Assembly: GCA_902796295.1 (NCBI GenBank)
Contig: CADBOL010000288.1
Span: forward strand, 1 to 13,547
Length of the DNA: 13,547 bases
Reading direction: 5' to 3'
Origin: Oscillospiraceae bacterium
Lineage (GTDB): Bacteria; Bacillota; Clostridia; Oscillospirales; Acutalibacteraceae
In this document: positions 1-4,819 of the stretch, piece after piece
Position numbering within the stretch: the first letter of the stretch is position 1
How the letters are laid out: the number at the start of each line of letters is the position of its first letter
The notes under the pieces: model-generated
What the model saw: the letters and a program-made list of their open reading frames with translations, nothing else
Database searches by the model: none
What the model was told of the DNA's origin: nothing
Made by a program: the position numbers and the translations under genes

Positions 1-236
1 ACATTATCTTTTGTGATAACGGGCTGCGGCGGGAAGTCGACAACCTGCTCTTTGAGCGACACCTGCTTTGCGATCCTGTCAATAAACGGTACCTTTACGT
101 GAAGGCCGGTCTGCCAGGTTGTGCTGTATGCTCCGAGTCTCTCAAGCACGTAGGCTTTTGACTGAGGAACAATTTTGATGTTTGCAATGATTAAAATTAC
201 TACGACTACGAGTAATCCTACAAATACATGCGGCAT
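1..236 (-). CDS. SPFH/band-7 (stomatin-like) membrane protein, N-terminal part
   Basis: Only the first 78 codons are in the window; the gene continues past the left edge. The protein begins with one hydrophobic segment (about residues 4-19, VFVGLLVVVVILIIA), followed by IVPQSKAYVLERLGAY and then GLHVKVPFIDRIAKQVSLKEQ, which is the usual start of the SPFH/band-7 domain in stomatin/QmcA-type proteins. Such proteins are anchored in the membrane by the N-terminus, oligomerise and organise membrane microdomains or modulate proteases. The start at 236 is set by a good AAAGGAG site about 7 bases upstream. It lies 46 bp downstream of the NfeD-like gene in the same direction, the known NfeD-SPFH pairing, so the two are probably co-transcribed. 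The family call is firm; the exact subfamily cannot be settled from this fragment. Confidence 0.9.
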   Translation of the reverse strand, partial: MPHVFVGLLVVVVILIIANIKIVPQSKAYVLERLGAYSTTWQTGLHVKVPFIDRIAKQVSLKEQVVDFPPQPVITKDN

Positions 237-282
237 AATGATTCTCCTTTACTGTGTATATTAAGTGATAATTCTGACATGC

Positions 283-711
283 TTACTGTCTGACAATTGC
301 TTTTACGCCTTCGATTTTATCAATTGTCACCTGACTTCCCGGCTCAAAGACCGAGTCATCCGCGCTTCTCGCCGTCCAGGTAAGGCCGTCAACCTTGATT
401 GTGCCGGTACCCTCGAGATTGTCAATCCGCTCCGTCACTATCGCCTGCCTGCCGATAATCCTGTCTGCATTCAGGCTTTCCGCCTTGCGGTTGGTAATCT
501 TTTTCACTATGGGACGGGTTGCCGCAAGCGTTACAGCCGAGACGACCACAAAGAGCGTGATCTGAAGCCAAAGTGGTGCTTTAAGCGCGGCGGCTGTCAA
601 GGCGGCAAGCGCTCCGGCAGCGAACCATATCGTAACAAGCTGCGCAGTAACACCCTCAATGATAAGCAGCAGCACAAGGGCGGCCGCCCACATGATTATA
701 AGCGATTTCAT
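283..711 (-). CDS. Short NfeD-like membrane protein
   Basis: This 142-residue protein has three closely spaced hydrophobic segments (about residues 3-22, 24-43 and 47-65) and then a soluble C-terminal domain (about 75-142). The C-terminal part, with GRQAIVTERI, GTGTIKVDGLTWTARS and EPGSQVTIDKIEGVKAIV, matches the beta-rich OB-fold typical of NfeD proteins. It lacks the N-terminal ClpP-like serine protease domain of long NfeD proteins, so it is the short form. Short NfeD proteins are nearly always encoded next to an SPFH/stomatin gene and are thought to act with it at the membrane; here that partner follows directly. A GGAGGG site (719-726) sits 7 bases before the ATG. The stop is at 283-285. 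Confidence 0.9.
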   Translation of the reverse strand: MKSLIIMWAAALVLLLIIEGVTAQLVTIWFAAGALAALTAAALKAPLWLQITLFVVVSAVTLAATRPIVKKITNRKAESLNADRIIGRQAIVTERIDNLEGTGTIKVDGLTWTARSADDSVFEPGSQVTIDKIEGVKAIVRQ

Positions 712-732
712 TGCACTTCCCTCCTTATCGTT

Positions 733-761
733 ATAATATCATATCGGTAAATCAAAAGCAA
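733..761 (-). promoter_or_regulatory. Predicted sigma-A promoter for the NfeD/SPFH operon
   Basis: On the minus strand a TTGCTT -35 box (756-761) and a TATTAT -10 box (733-738) are separated by exactly 17 bases. The -10 box lies 21 bases upstream of the start codon, close to the ribosome binding site, so the untranslated leader would be very short. Confidence 0.6.
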
Positions 762-912
762 TGCTTTAATATGTGTTTTTGCAACATTTCTTTTGTTTTA
801 TCCTGCAGATATATTATCACACAAGCAAATAATTATAAACACAATCCGGTCGGAATTATATGTGCTTATTTCTCCGGATCAAAAAAATAGCCTTAATTAT
901 TTCGCATATGTA

Positions 913-941
913 TGGAATTCGGAAATTTATTGTGATATAAT
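913..941 (+). promoter_or_regulatory. Predicted promoter for the esterase/permease operon
   Basis: A perfect TATAAT -10 box (936-941) is preceded by TGA, an extended -10. A weak -35 match (TGGAAT, 913-918) lies 17 bases upstream. The start codon at 981 follows after about 33 transcribed bases. The gene-free stretch between 712 and 980 otherwise holds only the divergent minus-strand promoter and AT-rich DNA. Confidence 0.6.
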
Positions 942-967
942 AAACAAAGAAGTAAAATTTGCGCATT

Positions 968-973
968 GAGGAG
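968..973 (+). promoter_or_regulatory. Ribosome binding site that fixes the esterase start
   Basis: GAGGAG lies 7 bases before the ATG at 981. An in-frame TTG at 966 would place this site inside the coding region, so the ATG is preferred. Confidence 0.75.
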
Positions 974-980
974 AGGTCAG

Positions 981-1919
981 ATGGATAAAAAAGTATACCT
1001 GAGAGGCAAGGTCGGCACATACTGGTATAATTTTACCGAATCGCTTGCCTACGCTCTGACATACAAACCGACACCGCCCGGGATCATTTATAATAAAAGG
1101 ATTCCCTACGGGAGCGAAAAAGCGCAGTATTACAATACATATTGCAGAAAAGACCTCACCGGTGAAAAAAAGCCGCTCATGATTTACATTCACGGCGGCG
1201 GCTGGGTATCGGGCATTACCGATATGAGAAACACATATATCCAGAATTTCGCAAAGCTCGGCTTTTTCACGGCAAATATCTCATATACCTATGCTCCCGA
1301 CAAGGCCTTCCCGCTTGCGATAGGAGAAATCTGCGCAGCTGTTGATAAAATCTTTGACGATGCTCCCCGGAATAATATCGACACGGGCAGAATCCTCGTC
1401 GCAGGAGAGAGCGCGGGAGTTTACTATATCTTTTTCCTCGCCGCTCTCGCCGCGGACAAGAGCCTTGCTCAAAAGCTCGGCATTGAATTCAGACACATTG
1501 ACGATTTCAGAATATCCGCCATGATTGCGCACTGCGGCTGTATAAATCTGCCGAAACTCCTTGACCCCGACTGCCCGCAGTCAAAATTCCCCGATATGAA
1601 GATGATGGTCACCTCATTTCTCGGCATGAGCCGCGATAAATGCATTGAGTTTCTCAAAACCGAAGAAGGCAGTCTGACCTATCCTCACATCACCGGAAAT
1701 TTCCCTCCCGCGTTTTTCACCACCGCCTGCAACGACTGGCTCAGATATGAGGGATATGACATGATGAAGGAATATGAATCTTTCGGCATTCCGTACGATT
1801 CATATGAAGGCACCGGAGTTCTCGGATTTCACGCCTGGACTATAGTGACAAAATTCAAAAAAGGCAGAGACTGCCTTGATAAGACACTTAAATTCATAAT
1901 GCCGTTTATCGAGGAATAA
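981..1919 (+). CDS. Alpha/beta hydrolase (HSL/esterase-like, HGGGW family)
   Basis: This is a 312-residue predicted cytosolic hydrolase without a signal peptide. The oxyanion-hole motif HGGGW is at residues 71-75 and the nucleophile elbow GESAG at 142-146, giving Ser144. Asp252 (in CNDW) and His284 (in GFHAW) are in the right order and spacing to complete the triad. This is the layout of alpha/beta-hydrolase fold-3 / hormone-sensitive-lipase-type carboxylesterases, which cleave short-chain esters such as acetylated sugars or lipids; the natural substrate cannot be read from the sequence. The gene ends 5 bp before the permease gene, whose ribosome binding site lies in its last codons, so the two are translationally coupled. 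It is unusually rich in Cys for this family (residues 55, 118, 185, 187, 198, 221, 250, 298). Confidence 0.9.
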   Translation: MDKKVYLRGKVGTYWYNFTESLAYALTYKPTPPGIIYNKRIPYGSEKAQYYNTYCRKDLTGEKKPLMIYIHGGGWVSGITDMRNTYIQNFAKLGFFTANISYTYAPDKAFPLAIGEICAAVDKIFDDAPRNNIDTGRILVAGESAGVYYIFFLAALAADKSLAQKLGIEFRHIDDFRISAMIAHCGCINLPKLLDPDCPQSKFPDMKMMVTSFLGMSRDKCIEFLKTEEGSLTYPHITGNFPPAFFTTACNDWLRYEGYDMMKEYESFGIPYDSYEGTGVLGFHAWTIVTKFKKGRDCLDKTLKFIMPFIEE

Positions 1920-1924
1920 TATTT

Positions 1925-3112
1925 ATGGAAAAGATTAAAAAGTTTTTTTCAAAGCCTGTCGCCGGATACACGGGCGCTGCCTGTATCGCGGTATTGCTCT
2001 ATGAGTTTCTCGAGCATTTTTCCGCCGTCAGGGCGGCTTTCTCCGGAATCTGGGGCTTCATTTCCCCGATAGTGGTCGGAATAATTATCGCATATCTCTT
2101 TGATCCGGTTGCGGATGATTTATTTGAGAAGAAGATACTGAAAAATGTAAAGAAGCAATCGTCACGGCACACACTCGGCGTGATTCTCACAATAGTGCTG
2201 ATAATCATAATTCTCGCCCTTTTGCTCCTTGCTCTGATACCTTCAATCGTCAAGAGCGTTTCAAAGCTTATCTCAAACTGGAGCGATTATACACAGAAGC
2301 TTGACGGGCTTATCAGAAAGCTTGCCGCCTTTGCGGCAGCCCACAGGATAAATATCGATGTTACAAAAATCGAGAGCACCATCGACAATTCCATGGCAAA
2401 AATCATGGATATGCTCAAAAACAATTCAAAGACAATCCTCGGCAAGGTCGGGGAAATCGGCTCGGGAATCACTTCGTTCTTCGCCGGCGTCGTATTCGGA
2501 TTCTGCTTCCTTGCCGCCAAGAGCACGCTGCTCTCATTTCTCAATCAGATACGCTCCGCCCTTTATACAAAGGAGAGACTTGAAAAGAATAACGTCCTGT
2601 GGCGCAGGTGTCATAAGATATTTATAAGATATGTCGGATGCACTCTGTTTGATGCTCTGGTTGTAGGCATAACAACCTTGATATTCACTCTCATCACAAA
2701 CACTCCTTACGCCGCCCTGATTTCGGTAGTTGTGGCTATCACAAATATCATACCGACTTTCGGTCCTATGATCGGAGCCGCCATAGGAATATTCTTTATC
2801 ATCCTGGAAAGCCCTGTAAAAGCGCTGGTGTTTCTCATCTTCATATGCATACTGCAGGCAATTGACGGTATGCTTATAAAGCCCAAGCTTTTCAAAGGTT
2901 CGCTCGGCATCCCGGCTGTATGGACTTTGGTGCTTATCATACTCGGCGGCAAGATAGCCGGAATGCTCGGAATAATCCTCGCAATTCCTTTTGCGGCGAT
3001 ATTTGTTATTATTTACAGAGAAACCATAGCACCTAAGCTTGAGAAAAGAGCGGAAAAGCTTAACGGACCGAAAGAAGAGGAAGTAACGGAAATCGCCGAA
3101 AAACCGGAATAA
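1925..3112 (+). CDS. AI-2E family transporter (UPF0118 permease)
   Basis: This 395-residue polytopic membrane protein matches the AI-2E/UPF0118 family in length and layout: two N-terminal membrane helices (about 17-35 and 42-60), a third near 84-107, a long soluble loop (about 110-180), then five further helices. Family signatures are clear: ITNIIPTFGPMIGAAIG at 272-288 and GSLGIPAVWTLVLIILGGK at 325-343, followed by GMLGIILAIPFAA. Members include proposed autoinducer-2 exporters, Na+/H+ antiporters and many unassigned permeases, so the substrate is open. The C-terminus is a short charged tail (KLEKRAEKLNGPKEEE). The start at 1925 uses GAGGA at 1911-1915, inside the end of the esterase gene. 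It is the last gene of the operon and is followed by a terminator. Confidence 0.9.
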   Translation: MEKIKKFFSKPVAGYTGAACIAVLLYEFLEHFSAVRAAFSGIWGFISPIVVGIIIAYLFDPVADDLFEKKILKNVKKQSSRHTLGVILTIVLIIIILALLLLALIPSIVKSVSKLISNWSDYTQKLDGLIRKLAAFAAAHRINIDVTKIESTIDNSMAKIMDMLKNNSKTILGKVGEIGSGITSFFAGVVFGFCFLAAKSTLLSFLNQIRSALYTKERLEKNNVLWRRCHKIFIRYVGCTLFDALVVGITTLIFTLITNTPYAALISVVVAITNIIPTFGPMIGAAIGIFFIILESPVKALVFLIFICILQAIDGMLIKPKLFKGSLGIPAVWTLVLIILGGKIAGMLGIILAIPFAAIFVIIYRETIAPKLEKRAEKLNGPKEEEVTEIAEKPE

Positions 3113-3121
3113 AACAGAATC

Positions 3122-3155
3122 GGGACTGACATCTCAAAACGTCAGTCCCCTTTTT
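3122..3155 (+). terminator. Intrinsic terminator after the AI-2E permease gene
   Basis: A perfect 9-bp stem, GGGACTGAC (3122-3130) with GTCAGTCCC (3141-3149), a 10-base loop, and then C followed by TTTTT. It starts 9 bp after the permease stop. On the minus strand the same hairpin lies just past the LytTR stop (3158) but has only a broken T-run, so it may also work, less well, for that convergent gene. Confidence 0.9.
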
Positions 3156-3157
3156 AT

Positions 3158-3502
3158 TTATCGTATATCAGCTTTCCGGTTTCCTTCGCAGAAGCTGTCA
3201 AACGAATTCACAACCTGAGTCTTTTTCCTGACGGAAACCGGCAGCAAATCCCCGGAATTCATAGTTACACCGTTATTATCAATCTTGAAGATATATTTCA
3301 TATTTACGGCAAAGCTTTTGTGTATGCAGATAAAATCACTGCCGAGCTGCGTCATTATTTCGCTGAGCTTACCTACAACCTCTATTGTCTGATTCACAGT
3401 ATGAACGCTCAAGTGTCTGTTATAACTTTCAACATAGCATATATCATCTATGCCGACCGTCATTCTCCTGTTTCTCCACTTGAGCAGTATAAAATCGTTC
3501 AT
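3158..3502 (-). CDS. Stand-alone LytTR-domain DNA-binding regulator
   Basis: This 114-residue protein is almost entirely one LytTR domain. Visible hallmarks are IDDICYVESYNRHLSVHT (18-35), the central VVGKLSEIMTQL, the very characteristic FICIHKSFAVNMKYI (57-71) and GDLLPVSVRKK (84-94). LytTR domains bind pairs of direct repeats about 21 bp apart and control virulence, quorum-sensing, bacteriocin and cell-wall genes. There is no receiver domain and no neighbouring histidine kinase or membrane partner, so how it senses a signal is unclear. An in-frame TTG 7 codons upstream (3523) would contain the ribosome binding site AGGAGG (3514-3519), so the ATG at 3502 is chosen. It is transcribed from the promoter at 3711-3739 through a leader containing a terminator. 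Confidence 0.9.
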   Translation of the reverse strand: MNDFILLKWRNRRMTVGIDDICYVESYNRHLSVHTVNQTIEVVGKLSEIMTQLGSDFICIHKSFAVNMKYIFKIDNNGVTMNSGDLLPVSVRKKTQVVNSFDSFCEGNRKADIR

Positions 3503-3523
3503 AATAATCACATCCTCCTGCAA

Positions 3524-3558
3524 TAAAATAAAAAAGCACCTCCGCCTGACGGAGATGC
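3524..3558 (-). terminator. Leader (attenuator-like) terminator in front of the LytTR gene
   Basis: On the minus strand GCATCTCCG (3550-3558) pairs with CGGAGGTGC (3536-3544): 9 pairs with one G-T wobble and a 5-base loop, followed by TTTTTTATTTTATT. It ends only about 5 bases before the AGGAGG site of the LytTR gene. No conventional gene ends just upstream, so it most likely controls read-through from the promoter at 3711-3739 into the LytTR gene. Confidence 0.8.
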
Positions 3559-3573
3559 AGAAACTTCACCTGC

Positions 3574-3675
3574 TCAGCAACAGAAAAGGCAGGATGAAGA
3601 TGACAGATTCTCCGGTAAAGACACAAAAAACCATCTGAAATAACGCTGCTTTAACCAATCATTCTGAAATGTCAT
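3574..3675 (-). CDS. Possible 33-residue leader peptide upstream of the LytTR gene
   Basis: A small open frame starts 28-30 bases after the predicted transcription start. It encodes a peptide beginning MTFQNDWLKQRYFRWFF and ending SSSSCLFCC. The N-terminal half is basic and aromatic (amphipathic-looking); the end is Ser- and Cys-rich. The ribosome binding site is weak: AAGG, 11 bases before the ATG. The stop lies 15 bases before the terminator hairpin. No recognised peptide family fits, and an open frame of this length can arise by chance. Its placement between a strong promoter and an attenuator-like terminator is the main reason to list it. It could be a translated leader, a signalling peptide, or nothing. 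Confidence 0.35.
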   Translation of the reverse strand: MTFQNDWLKQRYFRWFFVSLPENLSSSSCLFCC

Positions 3676-3710
3676 ATTTGTCACTGCCTTTTTGCAATTA
3701 ATGTACACTA

Positions 3711-3739
3711 TATATATCAGCAATGCACGGGCTTGTCAA
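3711..3739 (-). promoter_or_regulatory. Strong predicted promoter for the LytTR leader
   Basis: A perfect TTGACA -35 box (3734-3739), a 17-base spacer and a TATATA -10 box (3711-3716) preceded by TGA (extended -10), on the minus strand. Transcription should begin near 3704, giving a leader of about 200 nt before the LytTR start codon. Confidence 0.85.
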
Positions 3740-3753
3740 GTTTATTATGCGGA

Positions 3754-3802
3754 AAGTGCAAAAGTGTTGAAATGAAATGCAAAAATGCATATTGTTATGC
3801 AA
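3754..3802 (-). repeat. Helically phased TGCAAAA direct repeats upstream of the LytTR promoter
   Basis: Read on the plus strand, AAGTGCAAAA (3754-3763) and AAATGCAAAA (3775-3784) match at 9 of 10 positions with a 21-bp period. A weaker third copy (ATGCAACA, TGC at 3798) is 20 bp further. The nearest copy lies about 15 bp upstream of the -35 box. LytTR regulators are known to bind direct repeats with about this spacing, so autoregulation by the adjacent gene is a reasonable guess. Confidence 0.45.
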
Positions 3803-3835
3803 CAAGCAGAAAAACAGTACATATTTTCCGTTTAT

Positions 3836-3869
3836 TTCAAAAACAAAGAAGCTCCCCGAAGGGAGCCTC
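3836..3869 (-). terminator. Intrinsic terminator after the secreted Cys/His protein gene
   Basis: On the minus strand GAGGCTCCC (3861-3869), loop TTCG, GGGAGCTTC (3848-3856): 9 pairs with one wobble and a stable tetraloop, followed by TTTGTTTTTG. It starts 9 bp past the stop codon. On the plus strand it is followed by ATTTTTAATT and may be bidirectional. Confidence 0.85.
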
Positions 3870-3877
3870 ATTTTTAA

Positions 3878-4654
3878 TTATACACCTGTGTTGGTGATTG
3901 TAGCTCTCCAGCAGCACTGCCTTGCAACGCCGTTTTCATACTTGTAGCACTGTGAAGCATCTGCCAGCTTGGGAATCTTGAAATCAGGTCTCTTTGCGCC
4001 CCAGATGAGCATCTGGCCTACCATGATGTAGGGGGAGAATAAATAGAGGAGCTTACGGGGAGAGCAGATATTCCAGATACTTGTTGCGAACCAGCAGCAG
4101 TTAAAGCCCCAGTTCCAGTAATCGTGACGCTTGATTGCGCTTGCTACCGACTGCATCTCGGATGCGGAAACATTTGTGGACATGCAGTATGCTCTGCCGT
4201 AAGTCTCGGGCTTGATCCAGTGTCTTTCAAGGTTGAAGTAGATACCGGGGCCGTCTGTGCCTCTGGCTTTGAATGCGCCCATTGAGAAATCGCCGTAGGG
4301 CTTGATATAATAGTTGTCACATACTCTCAGTGACTTATCGGTGAGATTCTTGATATAAATCCAGCAATGGGGAACCTTGGGATTTGCGAATGTGACAAAA
4401 ACCCACATTTTGGCTACGGTGCCTGCACCGCTGAATAACGATGATGATTTCTTTGCCGGAGCGGCAGTGGTTTCTTCGGGAGCTTCCGCTATCTCTTCGG
4501 TTGCCTCTAATACATCTGCCTCATCGGCAGCAGTCGCTGTTGCCGCTTCCTTTGCTCTTTTACCGAAAAACAGTGCAGCATTTGCGCTCATGGGAACAAG
4601 TGCAAAAATAACAACAGCCATAAGGAGCGCAACAATCTTTTTAAAATTCTTCAT
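3878..4654 (-). CDS. Secreted protein, possible permuted NlpC/P60-like hydrolase
   Basis: This 258-residue protein starts with a clear signal peptide: basic MKNFKK, a hydrophobic core and ANA before the likely cleavage near residue 26. Next comes a low-complexity Ala/Glu/Thr linker (about 35-70), then a compact domain (about 80-258). That domain has HCWIYIKN (His96) at the start of a beta-like stretch and, later, GFNCCWFATSIWN (Cys186/Cys187) at the start of a helix. A His-first, Cys-later order with a N-C-x-x-F/A helix is the pattern of circularly permuted NlpC/P60 (LRAT/YiiX-like) Cys amidases, but this reading rests on motif pattern alone. It contains 10 Cys, high for a secreted bacterial protein, with CC pairs at 186-187 and 247-248. 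A GGAGG site lies 8 bases before the ATG. It is monocistronic, with its own promoter and terminator. The family is not certain. Confidence 0.8.
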   Translation of the reverse strand: MKNFKKIVALLMAVVIFALVPMSANAALFFGKRAKEAATATAADEADVLEATEEIAEAPEETTAAPAKKSSSLFSGAGTVAKMWVFVTFANPKVPHCWIYIKNLTDKSLRVCDNYYIKPYGDFSMGAFKARGTDGPGIYFNLERHWIKPETYGRAYCMSTNVSASEMQSVASAIKRHDYWNWGFNCCWFATSIWNICSPRKLLYLFSPYIMVGQMLIWGAKRPDFKIPKLADASQCYKYENGVARQCCWRATITNTGV

Positions 4655-4715
4655 AAATAACCTCCGGTTGCGGAAACTGCCGCGATTAGTAAGCGATAAT
4701 CTTTATTATTACCAC

Positions 4716-4730
4716 ATGGTATTCTACCAT
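4716..4730. promoter_or_regulatory. Palindromic operator candidate over the -10 box
   Basis: ATGGTA (4716-4721), TTC, TACCAT (4725-4730) is a perfect inverted repeat with 6-bp arms. It completely covers the TAGAAT -10 box (4721-4726) of the secreted-protein gene. A dimeric repressor bound here would block RNA polymerase. The regulator is not identifiable from the site. Confidence 0.5.
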
Positions 4731-4749
4731 TAAAAAAGAAATAAATCAA
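4721..4749 (-). promoter_or_regulatory. Predicted promoter of the secreted Cys/His protein gene
   Basis: On the minus strand TTGATT (-35, 4744-4749), a 17-base spacer and TAGAAT (-10, 4721-4726) with a TGG extended -10. The leader to the ATG at 4654 is about 60 bases. Confidence 0.75.
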
Positions 4750-4784
4750 TAAGAAAATTACATTTTTTTACAAAAATATTAAAA

Positions 4785-4818
4785 AATTTTAACCTTTTTA
4801 CACCGGGGTAAAAGGGTT
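4785..4818 (-). terminator. Intrinsic terminator after the GPH-type transporter gene
   Basis: On the minus strand AACCCTTTTAC (4808-4818) pairs with GTAAAAAGGTT (4791-4801) with one mismatch and a 6-base loop, followed by AAAATTTTTT. It begins 2 bases after the transporter's stop codon and isolates it from the secreted-protein gene downstream. Confidence 0.75.
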
Positions 4819-4819
4819 T

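Noticed and set aside
265..750. 161-codon open frame on the plus strand
   Set aside because: It lies antisense across the whole NfeD-like gene, has no ribosome binding site and encodes a low-complexity basic protein with no family features.
845..879. ATCCGG/CCGGAT inverted repeat upstream of the esterase promoter
   Set aside because: Only 6-bp arms with a 24-base loop and a modest A-run; too weak to call a terminator or an operator.
3450..3638. 62-codon plus-strand and 60-codon minus-strand (3444-3626) frames in the LytTR leader region
   Set aside because: Both overlap the LytTR coding start and the terminator hairpin; neither has a ribosome binding site or recognisable features.
3574..3675. 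Identity of the small leader ORF as AgrD
   Set aside because: AgrD peptides have a conserved acidic C-terminal tail after the Cys-containing signal and sit beside an AgrB gene; neither is present.
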